A DNA stretch of 64,000 nt from Anderseniella sp963787895. GTDB lineage: Bacteria; Pseudomonadota; Alphaproteobacteria; Rhizobiales; Aestuariivirgaceae. The stretch covers positions 1 to 64,000 of the forward strand of contig CAWBEX010000003.1 of the NCBI GenBank assembly GCA_963787895.1. The letters run 5' to 3'. Positions 21,201 through 29,121 of the stretch are shown in pieces (within the stretch, counting starts at the first letter, position 1; every line of letters begins with the position of its first letter). The translations under genes were made by a program, and so were the position numbers. The notes beneath the pieces are model-generated. The model saw only the letters and a list, made by a program, of their open reading frames with translations, was not told the DNA's origin and ran no database searches.

Positions 21201-23791
21201 ACATTGCCGGTGACGGTGGTTACATCGTCTTCGGTAACAGTGTTCGTGTCCCCAAGAGTTGACGGGCTGGTAGTGGTACCCTCAATGGTGACATCGAGGT
21301 TGGCCGTCACGAAGGCAGCAGCGTCTGTCAGCTCGTAGACAAAGCTGTCAACAAGCGTCTCGCCGCCATCGAGTGCCTGTACCGCCAGATTGGCGTTGTT
21401 CAGGTCGTAGGTATAGGCGCCGGTGGCGCTGTCTATCGTCAATGTACCGTAGTTGCCTACGATCTGTGTTGACCCGGACCCACTCAGCGTGGTGCCGTTT
21501 ACACTTGATACGGCCAAAGGCTGGTTCTCGACATCACTGTCAACGCCGAAACCATCATCGTCGGTGATCACATTGCCAGTGTCGGACAAGTTAATGTCTT
21601 TTTGCACTATGGCGATGTTGTTGGTTGCAACAGGGGCGTCGTTGTTGCCGGTGATCTCGACAAACAACTCGGTGTTGTAACTGCCGGTGCTGTCGCTGAA
21701 ATCGTAGGCAAAAGTATCAGGTATGACATCGTCGGCAGTAAACGATTGCACTGACGGATTGTTGAGCGTGTAGGTGTAATCGCCATTGGCCCAGACTTCG
21801 AGGCTTCCATATGTGCCGGTGATGATAATCGAACCGGTGCCGGGAACGACCGTGCCGTTCACCACTTCCAGGACATGCCCTGTCACACCTGGATTGTTGA
21901 CCAGGTCGTCGTCAAACAAGTTGCCGCTAGTGGTGAGGACGAGGTCTTCCGTAACCGCAGCATAGTCCTCCGGCGCCGTGTTGAAGCCGCCGCCATTGTC
22001 ATCAACAAATTCCTCGTACGTCAGCGCCCCATTGCTGTCGTATATGCGGATCCATTCGGACCAGGTTTCGATGCCATACGCATCAAAAACGATCTTTGTG
22101 AGTGTGCCATCAGCGTGGTGGCGATGCTGTTCGACATACAGATGCGTGATGTCGTAGATGTCATAAACACTGTCCGTGAGATCCATATAGTTCTCTGCCG
22201 AACGCTCAAATCCTTGCGCTGCCAGGTCGACTATTGTCCATTCACCATCACCAAACAGCAATGTGTCATTGCCCAGCCCACCTTGAACATTGGCAGGTGT
22301 GTCGGCCGCGTCATATTTGATCCAGTCGTCGCCGTCACCACCATCGATAGTGTCACTGCCGGCTCCGCCATCGATCCAGTCATCGCCGCCGTGACCAAAG
22401 ATGGTGTCATTGCCACTGCCGCCGTCGATATTGTTGGACAGGTCATTGCCGACAATGGTGTCGTTGCCTGCGCCGCCGACGGCATTTTCGATGTCAACAT
22501 CGTAAGCGATGGCAAGATTCTCGGTCAGTCCGGCAATCGACGAATAACTGCCGGCAACCAGCGACAGGAACGACGCAGTGGCAAATCCGGACAGGTCGAT
22601 GGTGTCGTTGCCGTCGCCGTCCCAGATTGTCAGGACAGGAAATGAGTTCGTTGCGAAGTCATAGATAGTCCCGGTTTCGGTTGAATTGAAGCCGTACACG
22701 GTGTCGCCTGCGCGTGTTGTGTAGTCGGCACCGTATGCTTGCTGGATTGCCTTTATGTCGTAGACCATCGGGGTCTGAGCAGACACGGTAAGCCAGTCGG
22801 CTGTCGTGTTCGTCTCATCGAAGTACGACATGATCGTGTACTGATTTGAATCCTCAGTATAAATCCAGCCGGAATTCGCAGTTGCATCGCCATACACCGG
22901 TGCGGAGCCGTAGTTGCCGGCGTGGTCCAGCCCGAGCGCGTGGCCTATTTCGTGTATGTAGCTGAGATACCCGTGTTCACCTGAGGTTGGGGTTACCAGA
23001 TCGTTTGAGCCGGTCGAAGAATTATATGCCGGGTTGAACCAGACTGAACCTTGCACTTTGGAGTAAGTGTTGGTCTCGTCGCCCGCTTCGCCTGGGAAGT
23101 AGGCATGAGCGTAGCTGATGCTGGCGCTGGTGTTTGAGAATTTCAGGTCGGCGGTGTCACCATTGGCGGAGAATTGAAAGCTTACGGATATCAGGTCGTC
23201 CCAGAAGGCTATTGCCTCGTGAACAACAGTCTCCTGGGTGGCGAACAAGGCAGACCAGCCAGTGCCTTCATGGTTTGCTCCATTAACGAGCGCCAAATCG
23301 TTTGCAAAGCTGGCGTTGGTCGGGAAGCCATAGGTGAGAACCGCGGGCAAGCCGACGCCGCCGGATGCAACCCATTCACTGTTCTGGTCGAGCTGATCGA
23401 CAAGGGCCTGATTGAAGCCCTCGGACACGCCGCTGGCTTCGCCGCCTTCAGCGGTGCCAGCGTCGAGTGAACGCGGAACTTCGGTTTGACTGGACTGCCC
23501 GGCATCGCCTGCCTCGCCATGGTACATCTGATGCCATTGACCGGCAGGCGCAGTGAACACTGCATTTGTCTGGGATATTTCAAGCTGCATGAGGCTGGCG
23601 AGGCTCACTCCCGGCGAATTACCGGAGGCGTCATCGGCCAGCACAACTGACCATTCCCTGCCGCTGGCGGGCGACATGGTGTCGGCCACTTGCCTGTCAA
23701 AGGAAACACTACTGGCGCCGCTGCCGTTAATTGACGTGCCGCCGTCCTTTTCCCACTCGCCAAGCGAGCGGTTCATGCACACAATACACAT
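15080..23791 (-). CDS. Giant M10-protease/VCBS/PA14/TSP3 adhesin, N-terminal fragment (frameshifted near 15202)
   Basis: Starts MCIVC, then has an M10 metalloprotease domain with HEIGHALGLDH near residue 280 and a few RTX blocks. A long tandem array of VCBS/cadherin-like modules follows (TVTEEDDPxTLT...ISDVDxGEAxF...TIDAAGNWTYTADNxQ). There are two PA14-like domains (LQYQYFDRKPGND and MVYQFFDGMPSG) and thrombospondin type-3 calcium repeats (DSDGDGIANDVDIDDDNDGI, DIDSDNDGITDNVEA). True homology ends at ENINDVD; the last 30 or so residues are frameshift product. Removing one base in the GG pair at 15201-15202 joins it to the downstream frame, giving about 3,850 residues in all. Role: secreted or surface protease-adhesin that probably binds glycans and calcium. 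It is divergent from the ABC exporter gene. Confidence 0.85.
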   Translation of the reverse strand: MCIVCMNRSLGEWEKDGGTSINGSGASSVSFDRQVADTMSPASGREWSVVLADDASGNSPGVSLASLMQLEISQTNAVFTAPAGQWHQMYHGEAGDAGQSSQTEVPRSLDAGTAEGGEASGVSEGFNQALVDQLDQNSEWVASGGVGLPAVLTYGFPTNASFANDLALVNGANHEGTGWSALFATQETVVHEAIAFWDDLISVSFQFSANGDTADLKFSNTSASISYAHAYFPGEAGDETNTYSKVQGSVWFNPAYNSSTGSNDLVTPTSGEHGYLSYIHEIGHALGLDHAGNYGSAPVYGDATANSGWIYTEDSNQYTIMSYFDETNTTADWLTVSAQTPMVYDIKAIQQAYGADYTTRAGDTVYGFNSTETGTIYDFATNSFPVLTIWDGDGNDTIDLSGFATASFLSLVAGSYSSIAGLTENLAIAYDVDIENAVGGAGNDTIVGNDLSNNIDGGSGNDTIFGHGGDDWIDGGAGSDTIDGGDGDDWIKYDAADTPANVQGGLGNDTLLFGDGEWTIVDLAAQGFERSAENYMDLTDSVYDIYDITHLYVEQHRHHADGTLTKIVFDAYGIETWSEWIRIYDSNGALTYEEFVDDNGGGFNTAPEDYAAVTEDLVLTTSGNLFDDDLVNNPGVTGHVLEVVNGTVVPGTGSIIITGTYGSLEVWANGDYTYTLNNPSVQSFTADDVIPDTFAYDFSDSTGSYNTELFVEITGNNDAPVATNNIAIVQKDINLSDTGNVITDDDGFGVDSDVENQPLAVSSVNGTTLSGSGSTQIVGNYGTLTIDSATGAYTYDLNNANLAVQALDGGETLVDSFVYELTDAAAFVTANLDVTIEGTTTSPSTLGDTNTVTEDDVTTVTGNVLSNDTGGSLYVSNVNTTTVAPAGDTIVTGAHGTLTINADGTYSYLVDSASSTVQALKNGETLSETFTYTATNTAGSENANLTITINGVNDAAVIGGDDTAEVAEDAGAPPFDLGVLTVTDADAGESSFAAGTYNGLHGVVQLTAQGNYTYTLNNSSPVIQALGAGVQTTDFVTVQSLDGTTHILSATITGVNDAAIIGGDNLGTVTEEDDPSTLTDSGILTISDVDTGEAVFAVATIAGTYGSLTIDAAGNWNYSADNTQTAIQELGVGDTLTETITVAAIDGTTHNVTISINGTNDAAIIGGVDTGSVTEEDDPATLTTNGLLTISDVDAGEALFNANTTPGSFGSITIDAAGNWTYTADNTQTAIQELGVGSSLLDTITIQAIDGTTHDISVTINGTNDAAVISEVTQTTVTEDADPTTLTGAGTLSITDVDLNEAVFTAATHSGAFGTLTIDAAGVLGYTADNTQPAIQSLGLGSTLTDSINITSVDGTVHAVAVIINGVNDAAVIGGVNTGGVTEDGIALETTSGSLTITDTDTGEATFADGTVAGTYGSIVLDTAGNWTYTLNNSAPAVQALPAGATLLDVVTVFAVDGTSHDITITITGSNDTATFSGDDQVSVTEDLTINPSDPYITDITDSGVLVVADVDTAESVFNAATVTGTYGEITIDAAGNWTYTADSSQLVIQQLDNGETLTDTVSVTSADGTSHDITVTINGVNDAPTGVYDNTGIVSNSVDTLILVSNLLANDFDLEGDSFTLTGINGQPIAPNGSVTVAAGTITMSADGTTLTFSPDSNYVGPTSFQYQISDGKDTGNGTVGLVLSTQALDDTLTLAEDTSGTVDVLANDGIIAGGITSFVITSGPTNGSVVINPDNTATYTPNGNYNGPDQFTYEYTGMQSGLQYQYFDRKPGNDTVENIPNGQADGEGIASDFDTFALAAVHDDLNDGNITDHAVRYTGHIYIATAGSYTFETTSNDGSKVYINGTEVVDNDGEHNIETESGSITLTQGYHDIEILFFRDSGDPVLAVKYQGADTGGSMIDLFAGNNVGHTLTTDSATVDINVTPVNDAPTATSDNAGDVSNVAGVPILVANLLGNDTDIDGDTLTLTEIDGQAIAPDLTVAVNNGTVTMSSDGTTLTFNPVVGYTGPTSFQYTVSDGSLTDIATLSMTITPSAADDVLITDEDTPGSIAILDNDGVVVSSVTDFSIVSGPTNGQVVINPDNTVTYTPDANYNGTDQFTYTVTGVSSGMVYQFFDGMPSGSTVNNIPTTNPDAIGVATSLDPGSIAVDVTGAGTTFAVRYVGYLRIDTPGNYTFTTTSDDGSKIFVGGVEVVSNDGSHSMQTRAGTINISEAGYYLIELPFFQGVGPYGLSATIQGPDTGGAQVGLFASGLVGHSLRTDTATVNVTVNSINDVPVVGGVDTGELTEDATTPLLTASGSMTISDGDGPAQEAFVAGVAGGNYGNVTIDAAGNWTYEALNDHPMIQGLTAGATLIDTVAVSTVDATAHAITITITGVNDATIAGDEVPVVVTPGQLINLDVLANDSDNDTVTLSVSHIVDPANPGNPQPVVLGAPVTLASGTIVELLGDGTLNITKGTTPADVETFDYRVTSSDGGTDQASVTLKLDSDGDGIANDVDIDDDNDGITDSNEVAQTNGADSGIDGSLNAQDVSFGISSADLNDIDGDHILTSVTVNGKTYTDFVLPDGYNHNFTASVQLTYQKDGGTAASYTGNPNWDADILEAFQSTDLNDYQDTSSNYNNGDYYELSYATPLFVTAGTFVGVTERGGDNPVYIQAYDDQGNPMGSQIYVSGSDYLATGAAQNATQDARMAIYALDDLAPVGSGISSIRIYIPSGAGGPDGKIFVFGDGVAFGGGNRLDIDSDNDGITDNVEAQDTGNYIAPSGIDIDGDGLDDAYDADTNSADETLSQGLTPIDTDGDGFADYVDFDSDNDGLTDAEERGDGGPTEIISTVDTDGDGLIDSFEGADVNDGFDVNDENINDVDGCIQHRWRTEPVARWLQRRRRHRPRLPRCEPGASGCQQPG

Positions 23792-24032
23792 ACTAACTAC
23801 CCATCTCTCCCAAAGGGGTGTTGGTGCCGGTCGTCCATGTACGCAGACTCCGGCGCGTGCCAGAATAAGAATGGAGCCCTAAAAGAGTCTTTACGTCAGA
23901 GAGTAAATTGTCGGAACCGCGGGAAATTACAGTTCTTCCGCCGGTTTACCTTGCAGATTATTGCCTTTAAAAGCCTTGGCTGGCGCATTTGCAGATATGC
24001 TGTGCGCAATTTGTGTGGAGACTGTCGCGACA

Positions 24033-25763
24033 ATGGCGAGCCTGCGATCTGTTCTGGCGTATCTTCGCACGATCTGGTTCTTCCAGCCGCTGGGGGTTTC
24101 GGTTGCGGCCATCCTCATGCTGTTGCGCACCGTGCTTGAAGGTGCAGGGCTGCTGCTGATTATTCCGTTGCTGGCGTTGTCCGGCGTGGTGGCTCCCAGT
24201 GAGCAGTCAGGCGCGCTGGCCGAACTGGCAAAGACGGGTCTTGCCAAATTTGGCGTCGCCCCCAGTTTTAGTGCCGTGCTGGTGTTGTTTCTTGTGCTGC
24301 TGCTACTGCGTTCTGGTGTCGGTTTTGCCCAAAGTCTGACTGCGGCCAAATTGCAGACCGGTTTCCTGCATCATTTGCGAACCCGCCTGCATCGTTCGAT
24401 ACTTCAGGCACATTGGACTTTTCTTGCGTTGCAGGACACAGGCAGGCTGAGCCATGCTCTTTCGGTGCAGTGTGAACAATCTGCCTACGGTGTGAATTCG
24501 CTTGCAAGACTGCTTTCAGCCCTGGCTGGCGCGCTGGTGAGCGGCGCCATTGCGATTGCAATCGAGCCGGGTTTGTCGCTGCTTATTATTGTGCTGGCTG
24601 CTTGTGTGGCGGTGCCGGTACTTTTGCTGGATGTGCGCTTGTTCAGGCTATCAGGCAGGGCTTCGAAGGCGCTGGAGGAAATGTTCACCGGGGTTGGGAA
24701 CCAGCTGACTGACCTCAAACACCTGAAAGTCAGTGCTGTTGGTGGCAGGGCTGAAAACGACTTTGCTTTGCTGGCAGATACCTACCGCGGTATTGGCATG
24801 CAACGTGCGAGACTGGGCGCTGTTACCGGATTTGCACATGAGGCTGCTGGAGCATTTGTACTAGCCGGACTTGTCTACGCTGCCGTGAAGCACGGCTCCG
24901 TGATCGAGGCGGGCCCTGTAGCGGTGGCTATAATCTTTGCAAGACTGTTTCCGGCCGCCAAGGCTGTGCAGCAGGCCGCCAGGGAGCTTGTGAGCATACT
25001 GCCTGCATGGCAGCGGTTGTCGCAATTGCACGGCGATACTATTGATGCAAGGGAGCCTGGCAGTGAAATCAAGGTGAAATCATTGCCGTTTACTCAGGCG
25101 ATTGGCCTGAAGAACGTATCCTATTCGTATCCGGGATCCAGTTCGCCGGTATTAAAGGACGTTTGCCTGACGATCCGCTGCGGAACTGCAACAGCGATCA
25201 CCGGGCTGTCGGGCGCAGGCAAGACGACATTGCTGGACATTGTTGGTGGATTGCTGACCCCGGATATTGGCGAAATTTACGTTGACGAAAAGGTAATAAC
25301 AGATACTAACCGTTTGTCCTGGCGGTCTGGCATCGCCTATGTGGTGCAGGATGCTCAGCTTGCCAATCAGTCTGTTCGCCGCAACGTTACCCAGGTGGAG
25401 CAGGGCGCCAATGATGATGAACATGTCTGGGCAGCGCTGACGGCGGCAGGTGCGCAGACCATTGTTGAGGAATTGCCGGGACAGCTTGACGAAACGCTGG
25501 GCGATCGCGGGCAAAGGTTGTCGCGTGGCCAACGGCAAAGGATCGCGCTGGCACGCGCGATCTACCAGAGACCGAAGCTCCTTGTGCTTGATGAGGCAAC
25601 GAGCGCCCTTAATCCGGCTGATGAGGCAGGAGTCATTGAAGCGTTAAAGTCGCTTTTGCCTGCAACGACCCTCATCATTGTTTCCCACAGGATTTCTTCG
25701 ATCGATTGGGTTGATCAGAGGCTTCAGCTGAAAGATGGTGAAATCGTCAGAGTTCTAGGATAG
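24033..25763 (+). CDS. ABC transporter, fused membrane and ATPase domains (lasso-type exporter D)
   Basis: Half-size exporter of about 576 residues. The N-terminal half has six hydrophobic segments. The ATPase domain has Walker A GLSGAGKTT, Q-loop VVQDAQ, signature LSRGQRQRIALARA, Walker B LLVLDEATSAL and H-loop IVSHR. No C39 peptidase domain is present, as in lasso-peptide D proteins, where the B2 protease is separate. The open frame begins at 23961, but MASLRSVLAYLRTIW at 24033 looks like the native start. It is followed by a small precursor-like ORF and the asparagine-synthetase-like gene, matching a D-A-C order. A role in exporting the adjacent adhesins is less likely because no HlyD partner is nearby. 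Confidence 0.8.
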   Translation: MASLRSVLAYLRTIWFFQPLGVSVAAILMLLRTVLEGAGLLLIIPLLALSGVVAPSEQSGALAELAKTGLAKFGVAPSFSAVLVLFLVLLLLRSGVGFAQSLTAAKLQTGFLHHLRTRLHRSILQAHWTFLALQDTGRLSHALSVQCEQSAYGVNSLARLLSALAGALVSGAIAIAIEPGLSLLIIVLAACVAVPVLLLDVRLFRLSGRASKALEEMFTGVGNQLTDLKHLKVSAVGGRAENDFALLADTYRGIGMQRARLGAVTGFAHEAAGAFVLAGLVYAAVKHGSVIEAGPVAVAIIFARLFPAAKAVQQAARELVSILPAWQRLSQLHGDTIDAREPGSEIKVKSLPFTQAIGLKNVSYSYPGSSSPVLKDVCLTIRCGTATAITGLSGAGKTTLLDIVGGLLTPDIGEIYVDEKVITDTNRLSWRSGIAYVVQDAQLANQSVRRNVTQVEQGANDDEHVWAALTAAGAQTIVEELPGQLDETLGDRGQRLSRGQRQRIALARAIYQRPKLLVLDEATSALNPADEAGVIEALKSLLPATTLIIVSHRISSIDWVDQRLQLKDGEIVRVLG

Positions 25764-25853
25764 TGTCATGTATGCGACACTGAATTTGATGTACCTGACA
25801 TCGCAGGAATGTGAGTGGTTCAGCAACAAGTAGTATGTTTGCAGGAGAGTAAT

Positions 25854-25966
25854 ATGAAGCAGGTGGAATTGACGGTTTGGAAAAGACCTTATCTGACGGT
25901 CGTGGCATTGTGCAGACTTACAGCACCGGTGTCATGAACACGACTTGCGACGGTGGAAAAAAGTAA
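25854..25966 (+). pseudogene. Possible second lasso-type precursor, frameshifted
   Basis: ATG at 25854 follows a strong AGGAG with six-base spacing and opens a 27-codon frame (stop at 25935-25937) encoding WKRPYL at residues 9-14, the W-x-x-P-x-L recognition pattern also found in the precursor at 32743-32904. The +2 frame from 25895 to 25966 encodes GRGIVQTYSTG followed by VMNTTCDGGKK and a stop. One added base around 25896-25900 would join them, giving a leader that aligns with the other precursor ([GS]IV[QE] at the same distance from WxxPxL) and a core such as GVMNTTCDGGKK with Asp8. As given, the sequence does not read through. It may be decayed, mis-sequenced or coincidental. The position between the exporter and cyclase genes supports it. 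Confidence 0.4.
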
Positions 25967-26051
25967 CGGTCGATCAGAACAAATCCTGCCATTAAGCTAG
26001 GCTTGGTTAGTTGGTGTGATAAAGTTCTGTGTGCTGTCATGCTGATCTGCA

Positions 26052-28043
26052 ATGGAGATTAGACCGGGCGGAAGGTGTAATTCCGGCTTGAGCGGCATCG
26101 GGGCAATTTTCTGGAAGAACACTGGGAAACCCAGGCTTGAAGACCTGGACAGTCTTGCTCAGGGTCTTCGTGTATATGGACCAGACAGGCAGGAGGCCTT
26201 GCATGCAGGCAGTTGCGGGCTGGTTTACGCACACTGCCGCCGCACCACTATTCACAATCCCGACGCCTGTCCGGCAACTGGCGGCGAGGGACGCTTCCAT
26301 TTGGTCTTTGATGGCCGTCTCGATGATATCGCCACGCTTGCCGCCAAACTTGGAAAACCAGCATCCGAACGCCTGAGTGATGCTGAATGGACAATGCTGG
26401 CTTGGGAAACCTGGCAGGCAGATGCGCCTTCGCACCTGGCTGGTGAGTTCTCTGTCATAGTTTCTGACAGCGTTGAAAACACGCTATATGCATTTTGCGA
26501 CCAGCTTGGTCAAAGAGGCCTTTGCTATCACGACAATGGCGATCGCCTGGCGATTGCCTGCGCGCCGCGCGCATTGTTCAATTTGGCCGATGTTCCTCGA
26601 GAAGCGGACATGCAGAAAGTTGCCGATCAGCTGCTGCAATTCTTCCATGACGGTGAACGCAGCTTCTACAAGGACATACTCCGCTTGCCACCTGCCCGCA
26701 TTATGCGGGTGTCTGGATCGGGCCGCACAACTCGCAGATACTGGAATGTCCAGGATGTGCCATTGCTCAACTATGGCAAACCTGAAGACTATGTTGAACG
26801 CGGCAGAGAGCTTCTTGGTCTTGCAATGCAAGACTGTCTGCGCGGCGCCAAAAGGCCTGCTGCATTCCTTTCAGGTGGCCTGGACAGTTCAACGGTAGCT
26901 GTGACGGCGCTTGACCACATTCCTCGAGAGCAAGACCTGCCGACATACACGTGGAGGCCCTCACAGCGCTGGGATGGGCGCTGTGCGAAAGGCGTATACG
27001 GGGATGAGAAGCCCTTTGTGGAAGCCATCGCCGCCATGCACCCGCGGCTGAAACCGAACTATGTGAACTCCGAAGGATTGGGCATGTTCCATCTTCTGGA
27101 TGACTTCATCGATTTGTCCGGTGCGGCACCACGCAATGCACTCAATCTGTGCTGGATCCACGATATCTGCGCACGTGCCGCAGAAGCGGGACATGACCTG
27201 CTGCTCGAAGGTGGTTCGGGCAATGCCACTTTGTCGTGGGGCGGCGACGGCGCTTTTTTGAGTTGGCTCAAGCAGGGCAGACTGGAGCGGCTGGCGCGGG
27301 AAATGAGAGCATCAGGCCGGGGCCTTCGCGGCATCGCCTGGATCGCCCACAACAGGTTGCTGCTGCCAGCTTTGCCTCGTGCAGCGGTGAAATGGATGCG
27401 GCGAGCCAGGGAAGGGTTTCCTTCATGGCCGGCGTGGCGTTTGTACTCCGCAATGGACGAGGCAGCGTTTGAACGTCTTTCGATGCAAGACCGGCTGGAT
27501 GAGGCGGGTTGGGACTTCTACTCCAGTGGGCCGTTTGGGAAGTCAGCAAGGCAGGCAATGCTTACCGACGGCCCAATTCTGGAAACAGCGGGCATAAATC
27601 TTGGTTTCCGGGCATTGCACAGAATAGAAACACGCGACCCTCTTGCCAATCTCAGACTGGTGGAGTGGTGCTTCGGGTTGCCGGAAGAGGCTTTCCGGCA
27701 CGATGGACGCGGGCGCGGCCTGGTGCGGCAGATAATGGCGGGCCGGATGCCGGAGAGCGTATTGAACAATCAGGGCGCCGGCAGGCAGACCATCGATTGG
27801 CACTTGCGAATGAGCGATGATCTCGAGCAACTCAACGAGGAGTTGTCTGCAATTGCTGAAGATCCTGATACACGTGACCTGTTTGATGTCAGCAGACTGA
27901 ACAAGCTGGTCAAGGATTGGCCGGCCAAGGATCCGCTGGGCAGGCCCATGAAGGACACGACGGCCGCCTATTATCAGGTTGCTATCCCGTCAGCGATATC
28001 TGCGGCTCGTCTTGTCCGGCGCGCAAAAGGCTCAAATCGCTGA
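26052..28043 (+). CDS. Asparagine-synthetase-like protein (lasso-peptide cyclase C homologue)
   Basis: Protein of 663 residues with an N-terminal glutamine-amidotransferase-like half and a C-terminal ATP-pyrophosphatase half carrying the PP-loop SGGLDSS at about 274-280. The N-terminal nucleophile cysteine expected in true AsnB is absent: the start reads GLSGIGAIFW rather than MCGI. It is therefore unlikely to use glutamine, as in lasso cyclases, which adenylate an Asp/Glu side chain and close the macrolactam with the peptide's own amine. Together with B1, B2, K, D and a precursor within 11 kb, this favours the RiPP role. A surface-glycan amidotransferase is the alternative. The ATG at 26052 lacks a clear ribosome site; TTG at 26088 is a possible start. 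Confidence 0.75.
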   Translation: MEIRPGGRCNSGLSGIGAIFWKNTGKPRLEDLDSLAQGLRVYGPDRQEALHAGSCGLVYAHCRRTTIHNPDACPATGGEGRFHLVFDGRLDDIATLAAKLGKPASERLSDAEWTMLAWETWQADAPSHLAGEFSVIVSDSVENTLYAFCDQLGQRGLCYHDNGDRLAIACAPRALFNLADVPREADMQKVADQLLQFFHDGERSFYKDILRLPPARIMRVSGSGRTTRRYWNVQDVPLLNYGKPEDYVERGRELLGLAMQDCLRGAKRPAAFLSGGLDSSTVAVTALDHIPREQDLPTYTWRPSQRWDGRCAKGVYGDEKPFVEAIAAMHPRLKPNYVNSEGLGMFHLLDDFIDLSGAAPRNALNLCWIHDICARAAEAGHDLLLEGGSGNATLSWGGDGAFLSWLKQGRLERLAREMRASGRGLRGIAWIAHNRLLLPALPRAAVKWMRRAREGFPSWPAWRLYSAMDEAAFERLSMQDRLDEAGWDFYSSGPFGKSARQAMLTDGPILETAGINLGFRALHRIETRDPLANLRLVEWCFGLPEEAFRHDGRGRGLVRQIMAGRMPESVLNNQGAGRQTIDWHLRMSDDLEQLNEELSAIAEDPDTRDLFDVSRLNKLVKDWPAKDPLGRPMKDTTAAYYQVAIPSAISAARLVRRAKGSNR

Positions 28044-28146
28044 GCAAGCGCAGCTTAGGGTAAAATTTCAAAGTTAATTAACGCGCTTCCGATTCACTGA
28101 CCTCACATCGGCGCTAGGAGTTGCAGTGCGTCGCGGGAGAGTTAGT

Positions 28147-29121
28147 ATGAGTACCATGTCCGGATTCGACGTATTTGACGTCGGTCAAAGTAATGAAATG
28201 ATTGGTGAATTTGCACTTGTGCCACACGCTGAACTGGCTGCAGGCAGCAAGCTGATTGTTCAGCTGCCCATAATGATAGGTGGGACCGCCGTGACAGTCG
28301 AATTGACTGTCGATGAGGCAATCGCGGCAGGGCAACCAGTACTTCTGGATGTGAACTCCGGGGCATTTTCCGTTCATGGTAACCGAAGTGTTAGCCCTTC
28401 ATGGACCTTGATTGATGCAGCCCGGGTTTCCATTGAAACCGCCGAACTGGCTGAACTGTCCCAGGCTTCAGCACCATTACAGGCAAGCCCAGTTGAAGTA
28501 CCTGAAGCGCTTTCCGCCGCCGCTGTTGAAGGTGGCGTCGAGATTGTTTTTGTAGATGGAAATATCCATCAAGCGGACCAGTTGATTGATGGCATTGATG
28601 GCTCATACGAAGTCTATGTGGTTGAACCGGGTGTCGATGGCGTTGCCTTTATGGCTTCGGTTCTCGAAGGCCGTTCAGGTGTAGATGCTATTCATGTGAT
28701 TTCGCACGGCAGTGATGGTGAATTCCGTCTTGGCTCCAGTTTTGTTGATCAGACAAACATTGAAGGCCAGTACGCTGCTGCGCTGTCATCAATCGGCAAT
28801 GCACTTTCAGAGAATGCTGACTTCCTGATCTACGGCTGCGATTTTGGCGCAGATTCCAGTGCGGTCGCGGCGCTCGCTGCTGCTACCGGGGCGGATGTAG
28901 CTGCCTCCAATGACCTTACAGGACACGCCTCGCTAGGCGCAGATTGGGACCTCGAAGTCCAGACCGGCACCATTGAGGCCGGTTTCCCGATTACCGCTCA
29001 ATTGCAAGAGGAATGGGCAGGCATTCTGGGCAACTTCTCGCTCAACTGGAACAATGTTGTCTGGACAGACGGCCAGGTCCAGCGCACCTACACGCTGACG
29101 AGCACCACTGGCCAACGGTAG
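28147..29121 (+). CDS. DUF4347 adhesin, N-terminal fragment of a disrupted gene
   Basis: About 324 residues. After a short N-terminal region the DUF4347 domain occupies about residues 130-275 (GVDAIHVISHGSDGEFRLGS, DFLIYGCDFGADS, GADVAASNDLTGHASLGADWDLE), a module found at the N terminus of large calcium-dependent adhesins. The ATG at 28147 is preferred over GTG at 28126 because GGAGA precedes it by six bases. The frame stops at TAG 29119-29121 just as the next beta-rich region begins. Coherent coding continues in other frames to 32712, so this is the front part of one long gene. It starts about 100 bases downstream of the cyclase-like gene on the same strand. Confidence 0.75.
   Translation: MSTMSGFDVFDVGQSNEMIGEFALVPHAELAAGSKLIVQLPIMIGGTAVTVELTVDEAIAAGQPVLLDVNSGAFSVHGNRSVSPSWTLIDAARVSIETAELAELSQASAPLQASPVEVPEALSAAAVEGGVEIVFVDGNIHQADQLIDGIDGSYEVYVVEPGVDGVAFMASVLEGRSGVDAIHVISHGSDGEFRLGSSFVDQTNIEGQYAAALSSIGNALSENADFLIYGCDFGADSSAVAALAAATGADVAASNDLTGHASLGADWDLEVQTGTIEAGFPITAQLQEEWAGILGNFSLNWNNVVWTDGQVQRTYTLTSTTGQR

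Noticed and set aside
25854..25937. PqqA-type precursor for PQQ synthesis
   Set aside because: The PqqD-like protein might suggest PQQ, but the E-x-x-x-Y pair of PqqA is absent and no pqqB, pqqC or pqqE is present.
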